Below, in pieces: positions 34,583 through 43,894 of a stretch of DNA of 64,000 nt (positions are counted from its first letter, which is position 1; each line of letters starts with the position of its first letter). Both the position numbers and the translations under genes were made by a program. The notes beneath the pieces were generated by a model. The model had not been told where the DNA came from, ran no database searches, and saw only the letters and a list, made by a program, of their open reading frames with translations. Origin of the DNA: Acidimicrobiales bacterium (lineage in GTDB: Bacteria > Actinomycetota > Acidimicrobiia > Acidimicrobiales > Aldehydirespiratoraceae); contig JAJCXY010000126.1 in assembly GCA_029263215.1 (NCBI GenBank), positions 31,333 through 95,332 of the forward strand. Reading direction: 5' to 3'.

Positions 34583-35533
34583 CTAGCGATCCGGCAATAC
34601 GTCGACACCGTCGACCGAGGTGTCGAACGTGGCGCTGCATCCAGCCGCGTTGCCCGTGTCCATCCCCAGGGTCAGCCAGGCCCGGCGCTGCTCGGCCGAT
34701 CCGTGATTCCACTTGTGGGGATCGATCTGAGCGCCGGCGGTCGCCTGGATCCGGTCGTCGCCGACGGCTTGGGCCGCGGCCAGCCCCTCGGCGAGATCAC
34801 CGCGTTCGAGATAGAGGATGTTGTCGTTTCCGTCGAAGGTGTCCGGCCGGTTGGTGGCCTCGAAGGCCCAGACACCGGCGAGGCAGTCGGCCTGCAACTC
34901 GAGCCGAATCGAGAGGTCGTTGACCTCGAGTTGACCGGCCCCCTGCTGCTGTTGTCGAACCTCGCTTGAGACCCCGGTGAGGTTCTGCACGTGATGGGCG
35001 AGTTCGTGGGCGACGACGTAGGCCACCGCGAAGTCGCCGGGGGCACCGAAGCGGGGCCCGGCGAGTTCGGCAAAGAAGTCGGGATCGAAGTAGGCGGTGT
35101 GGTCGGCCGGACAGTAGAAGGGGCCAGAGGCTTCGGACGCGTTGCCACAACCTCCCGTGACAACGGTGTCCTCGAATACCACCAGCTTCGCCTCGCGATA
35201 GTTCTCGCCGGCTCCCGCAAACAGCTGAATCCAGGTGTTCTGCACGTCGTCGAACACAGCCTCGTAGAAGGAGTCCTGGTCGGGCGCCGCCCCGGTCACG
35301 CCACCTACCGAAGTGTCGACGTCGAGACCCAGTTCCCCGAGATCGATCCCACCCTCGCCGCCGAGTAGGCCCACCAACACCACCAGCACGAGGCCGATCA
35401 CACCCGCGCCACCTGCCCCCGCGCCGATCTTGCCACCCCGACTCCGGGGTATCGACACGCCGCGGCCCCCGCTTCGAGCGGCGCCCCGATATTCGACGTT
35501 GGAACTTCGATAGCCGCGCCTGATCTTCACCAT
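34583..35533 (-). CDS. neutral zinc metallopeptidase, YpfJ-like
   Basis: The 316-aa protein has the family's N-terminus (SRGGKIGAG) with a membrane helix (GAGGAGVIGLVLVVLVGLLG), then an extracytoplasmic peptidase domain. The zinc motif is VVAHELAHHVQNLTG, the family's HExxHH type, and downstream EQRRAWLTLGMDTGNAAGC is the usual C-terminal signature. Substrate unknown. The start (ATG 35533) is preceded by GGAGAGGGTCGAC. It precedes the YbaK gene on the same strand. Confidence 0.92.
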   Translation of the reverse strand: MVKIRRGYRSSNVEYRGAARSGGRGVSIPRSRGGKIGAGAGGAGVIGLVLVVLVGLLGGEGGIDLGELGLDVDTSVGGVTGAAPDQDSFYEAVFDDVQNTWIQLFAGAGENYREAKLVVFEDTVVTGGCGNASEASGPFYCPADHTAYFDPDFFAELAGPRFGAPGDFAVAYVVAHELAHHVQNLTGVSSEVRQQQQGAGQLEVNDLSIRLELQADCLAGVWAFEATNRPDTFDGNDNILYLERGDLAEGLAAAQAVGDDRIQATAGAQIDPHKWNHGSAEQRRAWLTLGMDTGNAAGCSATFDTSVDGVDVLPDR

Positions 35534-35772
35534 GTCGACCCTCTCCGCGGCCCTGTGACCACCGTCAACGTGCGCGTGACGGTAGACCGATCATGGCCAG
35601 ATTAGCGAGACCGGGTCGGGGCCTCACCGGCTGCCAATTCGCCGCGGGGCGACCTCGATGGGTCGTGAACGGCGTAATGGGTATTCCTGCGGCAGACTGA
35701 GGCTGTGGCGACCCTCCGCTGGCAACAGCGACCCTCGAGAACCATCGCGCCTGCGATCAAACGAGCCCCCTG

Positions 35773-36351
35773 ATGCGACTGGCGCAGCTGAGGGGGGTTG
35801 TGGCGTTCATCGCGGTGGCCGGCGCGATCGCTTTCGCCTGGACCACCATCGAGAATCGCACCACCGACGAGGCCACCATGGCCACCACCACTACGTCGAC
35901 CACCACCACGACCCTGGTGGTCACCACCACCACAAGCCCGGAACAATCCTTGTTCGCGATCTGTGATCGTTCCGAACTGTTCGTGGCCCAGTCCCAGCTG
36001 ATTCCTGCAGACACGGGACCGGGCCCGTTGGCCAATCTCTCCTTGATCTTCTGGCGCGATATCCGGGAGGTCGCCACGCCCGACCTTGCCACCGAAGTGG
36101 TGGCCATCATCGCCTACTACGAGGACTACCTCGCCACCGCCGCTCCCTTCAACTTCGACACCGTCAAGATAATCCTCGAGGGTGACAAGGAGAAGTTCGA
36201 GCAGCTCGTCACCCGACCGGCTCCCGGTATGGAGCCGATGCGCGGATTGATCGAAACCCTCTGTGAACTCGAGATACCGGATCAGCCGTCGATCAGCGCT
36301 CGGGGCTTCGACGATCTCGAGGACCGCCTGCTCGATCCGCCCGACACGTGA
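35773..36351 (+). CDS. membrane-anchored hypothetical protein with Thr-rich linker
   Basis: The 192-aa protein has an N-terminal hydrophobic segment (GVVAFIAVAGAIAFAWTTI), a threonine-rich linker (ATTTTSTTTTTLVVTTTT) and a globular extracytoplasmic region with two cysteines (LFAICDRSELF and IETLCELEIP). Thr-rich linkers are typical of actinobacterial secreted proteins. No family was recognised. Converges on the GGDEF/EAL gene, 12 bp apart. Confidence 0.6.
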   Translation: MRLAQLRGVVAFIAVAGAIAFAWTTIENRTTDEATMATTTTSTTTTTLVVTTTTSPEQSLFAICDRSELFVAQSQLIPADTGPGPLANLSLIFWRDIREVATPDLATEVVAIIAYYEDYLATAAPFNFDTVKIILEGDKEKFEQLVTRPAPGMEPMRGLIETLCELEIPDQPSISARGFDDLEDRLLDPPDT

Positions 36352-36363
36352 CCGAGCTTACGA

Positions 36364-37962
36364 TCAGCGAGGTAGGGCAATCGTGGCCGGAATGTCGAGA
36401 GCAGGACCGCCACGGTCGAACACCTCTGCCGGTGAAGGGGCCTGGAACAAGAATCCCTGCATCAGGTCGATCCCCAGATCGGTGACCATCTGACGTTGGA
36501 TCTCGGTTTCCACACCCTCCGCAATGACGGTCACGTCGAGCACGCTGGCCATCGACATGGTCGCCTCGACCACAGCGCGAGACACATCATCGAGGCCGAG
36601 GCGGCCGATGACAGAGCGGTCGATCTTGATCACGCTCACAATGTCGAGCTCACGGATCTTGGAGAAGGCGCCGTGGGAGTTGCCGAAGTCGTCGATCACG
36701 ATCCGGCAACCCAGTGCGGCGAGGCGCTGGAGCACACGGCTGCTGTCGTGGGCCCGGCGCAAGAGGAGCGCCTCGGGCACCTCGAGGTCGAGCTGGGTCG
36801 GTGAGATCCCACCCCAGTGGACGATCTCCGCGATTCGATCTGGGAACGACGGATCCACGAGCTGGCGCTCGGCCAGATTCACCGACACGTTGAAGCTCTT
36901 GGCGTCACCGAACAGATGGTTCCAGACCGATGTCTGCGCGGCCACCTCACGCAACACGACCTCTCCGAGGCGGGCCACCAGCCCTGATTCCTCGGCAACC
37001 GCGAGGAAGCGATCGGGCCCGATCACACCGTGGATCGGATGCCGCCATCGGATCAGTCCTTCGAGACCGACGGTGCGGGCTTCACGTTCGGAGACAATCG
37101 GCTGGTAGTACACTTGGAACTGACCATCGGCGAGGGCCGGAACGATCGCTCGCTCCACCTCCAAGCGGTCAAGCTGCTCACGACGCTGCTCATCATCGAA
37201 GAACTGGATGCCGAGGCGGGCGCGCTTGGCCCGATACATGGCCTGGTCGGCCCGCACGATCAACTCCACCGCGGTGGCCGGCTTGGAGCGAGAGGCGGTG
37301 GCGATGCCGATGCTGGGCGTCATCAATACCGCCCCGTCGGAGATCTGGATCGAAGCCGAGAAGGCAGCACGGATGTTGTCGGCAACCTCGCGCAAGGCCG
37401 ACTCGCGCTCGAGTCCGGTACACACCACAACGAATTCATCACCACCGAAACGACCCACGATGTCTTCGGCGCGAACCGACTGGCGCAGGCGATCGGCGAA
37501 CGCGATCAGAAGCTTGTCTCCGGCCTCGTGTCCCATGCTGTCGTTGATCGCCTTGAACCCGTCGAGGTCGAGGAACAGCACCCCGATGATGCCGTCGTGA
37601 CGGAAGGTGCCTTTCAGCGCTCCGTCGAGTCGGTCACGAATCTCGTCGCGTCCGGGGAGTCCGGTGAGCGCGTCGTGGCGGGCCCGGCGTTCCATGTCGC
37701 GCAGATGCGCATGGGTCGAACCACCGACCCTCTTCTGGATGTCGACCACCACCGTGACCGCCACGGTGACCGTCAGCCCCGTAGCGAGCACATATGCCGA
37801 CGGGTCGAGGATGGGCACGACCATTTGCTCGATCGCCCAAACGAGTATTGCGGTGATCGCGGCGCCCACCGAGATCGGAACGACGAGGGACAGCACCATC
37901 CCGTCGCGCATTCGTCGAAGTGGCCGTGTCAGTTGCTCGGATCTCGCCTGGTCCGTGTCCAT
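36364..37962 (-). CDS. bifunctional GGDEF-EAL cyclic di-GMP enzyme
   Basis: The 532-aa protein starts MDTDQARSEQLTRPLRRMRD and has two N-terminal membrane helices (about 20-45 and 55-75) with little periplasmic loop. The GGDEF site is intact (RFGGDEFVVVC). The EAL domain has EGLIRWRHP in place of EALLRW, SVNLAERQL (Asn), LDLEVPEALLL, VIDDFGNSHGAF, KIDRSVIG and IAEGVETE, so the metal and base residues are kept but the Ala of EAL is Gly and the DDFGTG loop is changed. It may be a phosphodiesterase, a cyclase or both. Longer starts exist upstream (38034). Confidence 0.9.
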   Translation of the reverse strand: MDTDQARSEQLTRPLRRMRDGMVLSLVVPISVGAAITAILVWAIEQMVVPILDPSAYVLATGLTVTVAVTVVVDIQKRVGGSTHAHLRDMERRARHDALTGLPGRDEIRDRLDGALKGTFRHDGIIGVLFLDLDGFKAINDSMGHEAGDKLLIAFADRLRQSVRAEDIVGRFGGDEFVVVCTGLERESALREVADNIRAAFSASIQISDGAVLMTPSIGIATASRSKPATAVELIVRADQAMYRAKRARLGIQFFDDEQRREQLDRLEVERAIVPALADGQFQVYYQPIVSEREARTVGLEGLIRWRHPIHGVIGPDRFLAVAEESGLVARLGEVVLREVAAQTSVWNHLFGDAKSFNVSVNLAERQLVDPSFPDRIAEIVHWGGISPTQLDLEVPEALLLRRAHDSSRVLQRLAALGCRIVIDDFGNSHGAFSKIRELDIVSVIKIDRSVIGRLGLDDVSRAVVEATMSMASVLDVTVIAEGVETEIQRQMVTDLGIDLMQGFLFQAPSPAEVFDRGGPALDIPATIALPR

Positions 37963-38124
37963 TGCAGTGTCTTCGGTCACGTGCAGCCCCGGGGTGTAGT
38001 CCCTCGGCAACTTCAATCCGTACGACCCACCCACAGGGCCCTCAAATCGGGCCTTGTGGCCTACCTTGCGACATTTGCGGGCGGTTCCAGTGTCGTTCTG
38101 CTGACACCAGCACCCCGCCAGTGC

Positions 38125-38427
38125 TCAGACCCTGAGTCGACCGATACGGTCGGCGAGCACCGTCAGGCCGAGGGGAACGCCCGGCGAAACGAAGATCCCG
38201 GCGACACCCATCAGGGGGTGGATCGTGAACGCGTAGACGATGCCAGTGACCGCCGCGGCAACGCCGAGTAGCGCCACGGCACGAAGCCAGGCAAGCCCAT
38301 GTCGGCGTTCGGGGCGTTCGGATCGTTGCGCCACATGAAACCTGTCGGCGCGCGGGCGTCGAATTTCAAGCGACCGCGTGACAGAAGCGAACTCTCGATC
38401 CAGATCGCGACGTTCCAGGCTGTTCAT
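38125..38427 (-). CDS. small two-helix membrane protein
   Basis: The 100-aa product (MNSLERRDLDREFASVTRSL) has a charged N-terminus of ~50 residues and two hydrophobic segments (LRAVALLGVAAAVTGIVYAF and MGVAGIFVSPGVPLGLTVLA). This recalls actinobacterial DUF3040-type proteins, but I do not see the family's exact motifs. It lies 162 bp upstream of the c-di-GMP gene on the same strand. Confidence 0.5.
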   Translation of the reverse strand: MNSLERRDLDREFASVTRSLEIRRPRADRFHVAQRSERPERRHGLAWLRAVALLGVAAAVTGIVYAFTIHPLMGVAGIFVSPGVPLGLTVLADRIGRLRV

Positions 38428-38531
38428 CGGCAACCCCAAACCCTTGTGATGCCGACACCAAAACTAGCTCGACTCGCCACCCTGAGCCGGACCGCCACCG
38501 AGACGACCACGGTCAGTGTCAACATGAGGGG

Positions 38532-39461
38532 ATGCCCATCGCCCACCCACAGCTGCTTGCTGCGATCTTCGTAGTCGCACTGGGGGCAAGCGCCTGCGGC
38601 GAGGGCCCCGACAACGGCGCCCCGATCGACTCAGAAGGGGCCGTCGTCACCACAACGGCCGCCGCGGTGATCACAGACGACCCACCCGCACCGGTCGAGA
38701 CGGAACCTCCGGTTGCGGTGGTATCACTCTGGCCCAGCGACCCAACACTGTTGAGCGGCGACGACCCCGCGGGTTGGACCGTCGAGGTCGTTAGGGCCGT
38801 CCCCCACGACCCTGGGGCGTTCACCCAAGGCCTAGAGCTGATCGACGGCACTCTTTTCGAGAGCACTGGCGTCTACGGCGAATCGAGCCTGCGGCGCGTC
38901 GATCTCGCTTCCGGGGACGTACTGTCATCCATCCAACTCGACGAACACTTCTTCGCAGAGGGCATCACGCGGGTGGGCGACACCCTGGTCCAGCTCACCT
39001 GGAGAGAGGAGACGGCACTGCGTTGGCAGCTCCCCGACCTGACCCCCCTCGAACCGTTCGCCTACCGAGGCGAAGGGTGGGGAATCTGCACCCTCGACGA
39101 TGTGGTGCTGACCAGCGATGGCTCGGCCGACCTGGGTCATCGAGACCCCGACGACTTCACCCTGATCAAATCGGTTCAGGTGACTTTCTGGGGCCAGGAA
39201 GTCGACAACCTCAACGAACTCGAATGCGTCGACGGGCTCGTGTTCGCCAACATCATCGGTAGCGACTTCCTGGTCGTGATCGACCCCGCCACGGGGACGA
39301 TCGTCGCCACGATCGATGCCAGCCCCGTGAATGCGGCGGTCGAGCGCCCGGACAGCAACCGGGCGGTACTGAACGGCATCGCCGACCTGGGCGACGGCAC
39401 CCTCCTGCTCGGCGGGAAACTGTGGCCCTCGCATCTGGTGGTGAGGCTCGTGGCGCGCTGA
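38532..39461 (+). CDS. glutaminyl-peptide cyclotransferase (lipoprotein)
   Basis: This 309-aa protein has a lipoprotein signal (LLAAIFVVALGASACGEG, lipobox Cys ~20), then a Thr/Pro-rich linker and the five-bladed beta-propeller QC domain: VVRAVPHDPGAFTQGLELID, FESTGVYGESSLRRVDL, AEGITRVGDTLVQLTW, EGWGICTLDDVVLTSDGS and LNELECVDGLVFANI. This is the plant/bacterial type that forms N-terminal pyroglutamate on secreted proteins. Start ATG 38532 has AGGGG upstream. The 3' part overlaps the frame before the enoyl-CoA hydratase start. Confidence 0.9.
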   Translation: MPIAHPQLLAAIFVVALGASACGEGPDNGAPIDSEGAVVTTTAAAVITDDPPAPVETEPPVAVVSLWPSDPTLLSGDDPAGWTVEVVRAVPHDPGAFTQGLELIDGTLFESTGVYGESSLRRVDLASGDVLSSIQLDEHFFAEGITRVGDTLVQLTWREETALRWQLPDLTPLEPFAYRGEGWGICTLDDVVLTSDGSADLGHRDPDDFTLIKSVQVTFWGQEVDNLNELECVDGLVFANIIGSDFLVVIDPATGTIVATIDASPVNAAVERPDSNRAVLNGIADLGDGTLLLGGKLWPSHLVVRLVAR

Positions 39462-39511
39462 GCGCTGAAGCAATGCGAGCGGGGGACCGACCGGTCACTA
39501 TGGTCGCGTCC

Positions 39512-40294
39512 ATGGATGAGTTGCAGGTCACCGAAGCAGACGGAGTTGCCACCGTCACGATCAATCGCCCTCATGTGCGAAATGCCATCCCCCCAGCTGG
39601 GTGGGACACCCTGCGGTCGATATTTGTAGATCTCGGGTCTCGCGACGATGTCCGCTGCGTCGTGCTCACGGGGGCGGGTGAAGACTTCTGCTCAGGAGCC
39701 GATGTGGGCCGAACCGACGATGTCACCCGCGACCGTGACACCCACCCCATGCAGAGGATGCGCATCATCACGGCCTGCTGTGAGGCCCTGTACGAGATGC
39801 CCAAGGTCACCATCGCCCGCGTCGATGGAGTGGCCGCGGGAGCGGGGCTCAACATGGCGTTGGCGTGCGACCTCGTGCTTGCTTCTGACCGGTCCCGGTT
39901 CAGCGAGATCTTCGCCCGCCGCGGCCTCAGCGTCGACTTCGGCGGCTCCTTCCTGCTCCCTCGCATCGTCGGCATGCAGAAGGCCAAGGAACTCATCTTG
40001 CTGGCCGACGTGATCGACGCCACCGCGGCTGGCGAGATGGGTCTCGTCAACCGTGTGGTGCCGGTCGATCAACTCGACGACGTGGTGGCGGAGTGGGCGG
40101 CGAAGGCGGCCGCTGGTCCACCGCGGGCCATCGCGGTGAGCAAGGCTCTCTTGAACCGGTCGTTCACTTCGACCCTGCACGACGCTCTAGACGCGGAGGG
40201 CCTGGGCCAGACCTTCCAGTTCACCACCGCCGACACCCGTGAGGCGATGCTCGCGTTCATCGAGAAACGAGACCCCGAGTTCACCGGGCGGTGA
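39512..40294 (+). CDS. enoyl-CoA hydratase/isomerase family protein
   Basis: The 260-aa crotonase has the oxyanion-hole segments CVVLTGAGEDFCSGADVGRT and DGVAAGAGLNMALACDLVLA, and the later LPRIVGMQKAKELILLADVI. The Glu pair of true hydratases is not obvious: GRRGLSVDFGGSFLLPRIVG has Asp where the second acid often lies, as in PaaG/isomerase-like members. ATG 39512 was chosen as the first codon of MDELQVTEADGVATVTINRP. Its stop touches the following exonuclease start. Confidence 0.88.
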   Translation: MDELQVTEADGVATVTINRPHVRNAIPPAGWDTLRSIFVDLGSRDDVRCVVLTGAGEDFCSGADVGRTDDVTRDRDTHPMQRMRIITACCEALYEMPKVTIARVDGVAAGAGLNMALACDLVLASDRSRFSEIFARRGLSVDFGGSFLLPRIVGMQKAKELILLADVIDATAAGEMGLVNRVVPVDQLDDVVAEWAAKAAAGPPRAIAVSKALLNRSFTSTLHDALDAEGLGQTFQFTTADTREAMLAFIEKRDPEFTGR

Positions 40295-40947
40295 ACCGGG
40301 CTGTGTCACACGACCCCAATAGGGTCGACCCCATCGGCACCTCATCACCACCGCTCTACGGACTCGACATCGAGACCGACACCACGATCAACGGTCTCGA
40401 CCCCGAAGTGGCCGCGGTGGTGGCGGTGGCGATCACCGGTGAAGATTTCGAACTGGTATTCGATGGTGCAGAGGCCGACATTCTCGCCCACACCGACGCC
40501 GCCCTCGCCCGCTTACCCGCCGGCGTGATCGTCACCTGGAACGGAGCATCGTTCGACTTGCCGTTCCTGGCCCAGCGGGCCGCAAAGCTCGGCTGCGAGC
40601 TGGGTCTACGACTCCAGCTCGATCCCACGATCTCGGGTCGTCACGAACCTCTCAAAGGCCATGCTGGCTGGTATCGCGGGGCCTGGTTCGAGCATCGCCA
40701 TCTCGACGGCTACCAGCTCTTCAGAGCCGACGTCGGGGTCACGTTGGGGCTGTCGTGCGGCCTCAAACCTCTGGCCCGATTCGTGGGACTCCCCGTGGTG
40801 GAGGTCGACCGCGAACGCGTCCACGAGCTCTCCGATGCCGCCCGCCGCGAATACGTGGCGAGCGACGCCCATCTGGCCCGCCTGCTGGTGGCCCGCCGTC
40901 GCGCCGCGCTCAGGGCGGTGGATCGACTCGATCAGCTGATGGGCTGA
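40291..40947 (+). CDS. DnaQ/PolB-like 3'-5' exonuclease domain protein
   Basis: The 218-aa protein has an RNase H-like DEDD pattern: YGLDIETDTTINGLDP (ExoI D-x-E), IVTWNGASFDLPFL (ExoII, N-x-x-x-F-D), and LDGYQLF and YVASDAHLARLL, where the last gives the ExoIII Y-x-x-x-D. This suggests a DEDDy nuclease without a polymerase domain. The GTG start overlaps the enoyl-CoA hydratase stop, so they may be coupled; a start at a later codon is possible. It ends 16 bp inside the convergent methylase operon. Confidence 0.75.
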   Translation: MNRAVSHDPNRVDPIGTSSPPLYGLDIETDTTINGLDPEVAAVVAVAITGEDFELVFDGAEADILAHTDAALARLPAGVIVTWNGASFDLPFLAQRAAKLGCELGLRLQLDPTISGRHEPLKGHAGWYRGAWFEHRHLDGYQLFRADVGVTLGLSCGLKPLARFVGLPVVEVDRERVHELSDAARREYVASDAHLARLLVARRRAALRAVDRLDQLMG

Positions 40948-41936
40948 TACCCGGCCACCTCGTGGTGAGGGGTGTCGAGATAGACCTTGGCCTCGGGAGC
41001 ACCACCGAATTTTCCGTGGCTCCAGCGCACCTCCACATGGCCTTCCACGATGCGGGGTTCGTTGGTTTCCCGGTCGGTGACATCGGCTCGCCACCGAACG
41101 GTGGGCTGGCCGGCGTGTTCGCCCCAGGTGTCGAACGAGCGCAGGCGATATCGGGTGCGGAAATCCCACGGCGTGGTGACGCGATAGCGAAGAGGCTCGT
41201 CGCGGAGATCGGCGCCGAGCACGTAGTAGGGCGCAGCCTGGAGGCGCAGCAAGCGCCACAGGAATTCTTCTCGGTCGGCCCGGGTCTTGGCTCGCTCGAG
41301 CAGGCGAGCAGAGCTCTCTCGGGCGATCTCGAACGCCACCAATTCCCAGTCGGATCTGAGCTCGGATGGCCACCGCCCCCTGAGCTCTGATCGGAGCTGC
41401 TTACGGTTGTCGGTGGTGAGTTCGGTGACAAGCTCGGGAAGGCTCGACAGGCCGACATGGGAGCGAACCTCTGTGTAGAGCTCCTGATAGGACTGGGGCG
41501 CGACTTCGGCATACCAGTCGGCGGTGTTCTTGGCCCGCTCGGCGAGGGTGCGGTCGAACATGTGCCACGGCGACGCGTTGTGCAAGATGTTGGATCCGTA
41601 CTTGCAGCTGATGAGGTATACGTGATCGACGCGAAGATCGGCCGGTATCTGTTCGTAGGCCGGCGGACGATGCGGACCCTTCCACTCCACGAGCCAGGGA
41701 GCCCGGCCCCTCAGGCCGTCGTCGGCACGACTGAAGACGCAGCCGTTCTCCCACGCGGTGCCGAACACGTCGTGATGTCGACCCTCGGCGAAGGCGTCGT
41801 CGAGTCGGTCGTAGACGGAGTCGTCGACATTGATGATGAAGCGGGGCCGAGCCGCCAGGGCGCGTTCGAGATCGCGAAATCCGAACAGGCCGAGGCCGGT
41901 GACGATCTCACTTATCTCGGTGCGAATGTCGGCCAC
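40932..41936 (-). CDS. putative nuclease of the methylase operon (334 aa)
   Basis: I do not recognise a named family. The protein has WLVEWKGPHRPPAYEQIPAD followed by RVDHVYLISCKYGSNILHN, where an acid, then [S/E]-x-K about 7 residues later, fits a PD-(D/E)XK nuclease core. The C-terminal half is rich in basic and aromatic residues (RYRVTTPWDFRTRYRLRSFD) and ends ...EAKVYLDTPHHEVAGYQPIS. It is the third gene of a coupled operon after a DNA methylase, so restriction endonuclease is the best guess. Start GTG 41936 overlaps the previous stop by 1 bp (TAGTG). Confidence 0.6.
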   Translation of the reverse strand: MADIRTEISEIVTGLGLFGFRDLERALAARPRFIINVDDSVYDRLDDAFAEGRHHDVFGTAWENGCVFSRADDGLRGRAPWLVEWKGPHRPPAYEQIPADLRVDHVYLISCKYGSNILHNASPWHMFDRTLAERAKNTADWYAEVAPQSYQELYTEVRSHVGLSSLPELVTELTTDNRKQLRSELRGRWPSELRSDWELVAFEIARESSARLLERAKTRADREEFLWRLLRLQAAPYYVLGADLRDEPLRYRVTTPWDFRTRYRLRSFDTWGEHAGQPTVRWRADVTDRETNEPRIVEGHVEVRWSHGKFGGAPEAKVYLDTPHHEVAGYQPIS

Positions 41937-42277
41937 TAGGACGTTTCTAAGCGATGGGCCACCGCTCCCGCAAAGAGCCAGGTGAATTGGAGTTGGGCAC
42001 CGATGAGTTCCGCGGGTAGATCATCGTGGCTGTAGACCGACTTGCCGTCGTGTACGTCGATGCCGGTGCCGGTGGCACGGATCCACGCAACCGTGGCATC
42101 GCCCCAGCGCTCCTCGAGCAGGGCTTCGCGAATGGTTTCGGCCTGAGAGCCAAGGAGCGTGGGGTCAGACCGGGCGACCACCTCGAGGGCGAGTACCCGG
42201 TGCAGGAGTTCGATGTCGTCGGCCAGCAGGACCGACGCCGGTTCGGTATGGACAACGGCGTAGGCGACCGTGGCCAT
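41936..42277 (-). CDS. small protein of the methylase operon (113 aa)
   Basis: No family is recognised. The 113-aa protein is mainly helical (LADDIELLHRVLALEVVARS and AETIREALLEERWGDATVAW) and acidic, with one Trp-rich patch at the end (QLQFTWLFAGAVAHRLETS). It overlaps the methylase stop and the putative nuclease start by 1 bp each, so all three are made from one message. It may be a subunit or assembly partner of the neighbouring nuclease. Confidence 0.7.
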   Translation of the reverse strand: MATVAYAVVHTEPASVLLADDIELLHRVLALEVVARSDPTLLGSQAETIREALLEERWGDATVAWIRATGTGIDVHDGKSVYSHDDLPAELIGAQLQFTWLFAGAVAHRLETS

Positions 42278-43806
42278 CAGCTCGGTCGGTGAGCGAGATC
42301 TTCGAACCGCTCGATATCGGCATCAGTCCAGAAGCCGGCCATCGGGACCGACTGACCTCCGGCGTATTCGCGGAGTCGGGCCACACCGGCGGCGTCGAAC
42401 ATCTCGATCGCGTCGAAGACCTGGTCTGGTTGTACGGCACGCAGGGCCTTGTCGCCCTCGCTGTTGGCCTTGGGCAGGTTGGACGTGAGCACCAGGACAC
42501 GGCTCGGGTTCTGGGGTTCGTCGGTGGCCCTCAGCACATGGATACGACCGAGCGTCTTCCACAAGGTGTCGGTGCGCATCAGGCCCGGGCGTACGGTGGT
42601 GAACGCGCCGGAGACGTCGACATACCACTGGCCGCCGTCGGTGTCTTCGACGAGGAAGTTGAATTGGACGCCGACCTTGGGGATCTTTACCGGAGACTTC
42701 AGGATCTGGAATCCTGCATCCTCGATCACCTTGGCTGCTATGTCGTGGGCCTTCTTGCCCTCGCTGGTGGCGCGGGCCTGGAAGAACTCCTGGCGATCAG
42801 CATCATCGGCCAGCGTCTCGAAGAGGGGCTCGGTGCCGAGCACCTCCACGGCCCGGAGCCGGGGCCGGGCCCGCTCTGCGTCGACGCGAGCCTGGGCTAT
42901 CTCGCAATACGACTCATCGAGATCGAAGCCGAACCCACGCCGGCCGGTTCGTTCGGCCGCAACGAGGGTTGACCCCGATCCGAGGAAGGGGTCGAGAACC
43001 GCATCGCCTTTGTAGGTGTAGAGGTCGATCAGGCGCCTGGGGAGCTCCACCGGGAAGGGAGCGGGGTGCTGAACCCGCCGCGCCGACTCGGGGCTGATCT
43101 TCCAGACATCGAGAGTTGCTTCCATGAAGTCGTCGGCCGACAAGGAACTCTCGTGGGGCAGGTCTCTTTCGACTCGACCCTTCGCCAGTGCCCGGTCGAA
43201 GCGGCCCTTACTCGCCACGATCACCCGCTCGGTGAGATCGCGCAGCACGGGATTGGTGGCCTTGCGATACGAGCCCCATGCGACCGAGCCGGTGGCGCCC
43301 TCCGCCTTCTGCCAGATGATCTCCCCCCGTAGCAGGAGACCTAGATCGTCCTGGAGGATCGAGATCACGTCGGCCGAGAGGCTCCGATACGGCTTGCGGC
43401 CGAGGTTGGCGACATTGATGGCAATTCGACCACCCGGCTCGAGCACTTCCACACATGACTTGAAGACGTCGTGGAGCATCTGGAGGTAGTCGAGATAGGA
43501 GGTGGGCACGCTGGGCACCGACCCACGCGTGCCGGGGTCGCCCGTCACCGCCAACTCGTATTCCTTACCGACGAAGTAGGGCGGCGAGGTGACCACCAGC
43601 GCCACACTGTTGGAAGGGAAGACCTCGGCGATCTCGCGACTGTCTCGCCGGTGGATCGATCCGACGTCGGCGGGGATCACATTGATGGTGTCGTCCGCGG
43701 AGATGTCTGGCGCGATGAACCGCTCGTAGAACCCTGACGAATCATGGCTCTCACGCCGGCCCACACCGAAGGCCGTGGTGGCGGTTGACTTCCTACGTTC
43801 AGTCAC
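42277..43806 (-). CDS. DNA adenine/cytosine-N4 methyltransferase with extra C-terminal domain
   Basis: The 509-aa protein has a beta-class order: motif [14 protein letters not shown] near residue 75, then a target-recognition stretch, then motif [21 protein letters not shown] with [21 protein letters not shown] marks N4-cytosine or N6-adenine methylation. After residue ~340 an additional ~170-aa domain follows ([20 protein letters not shown] and [20 protein letters not shown]), a PD-(D/E)XK-like fold pattern lacking the catalytic Lys in the visible motif. It heads a three-gene coupled operon. Whether the modification protects the host from the third gene product is inference. Confidence 0.85.
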   Translation of the reverse strand: MTERRKSTATTAFGVGRRESHDSSGFYERFIAPDISADDTINVIPADVGSIHRRDSREIAEVFPSNSVALVVTSPPYFVGKEYELAVTGDPGTRGSVPSVPTSYLDYLQMLHDVFKSCVEVLEPGGRIAINVANLGRKPYRSLSADVISILQDDLGLLLRGEIIWQKAEGATGSVAWGSYRKATNPVLRDLTERVIVASKGRFDRALAKGRVERDLPHESSLSADDFMEATLDVWKISPESARRVQHPAPFPVELPRRLIDLYTYKGDAVLDPFLGSGSTLVAAERTGRRGFGFDLDESYCEIAQARVDAERARPRLRAVEVLGTEPLFETLADDADRQEFFQARATSEGKKAHDIAAKVIEDAGFQILKSPVKIPKVGVQFNFLVEDTDGGQWYVDVSGAFTTVRPGLMRTDTLWKTLGRIHVLRATDEPQNPSRVLVLTSNLPKANSEGDKALRAVQPDQVFDAIEMFDAAGVARLREYAGGQSVPMAGFWTDADIERFEDLAHRPS

Positions 43807-43894
43807 TCAGTTGCTCCGTGGTCGAAAAGTGATCCTAGGCGGGCACAGGTCCCCCATCGGACTTCTCGAGCATCCTGCCGACAAGGTGTGACAC

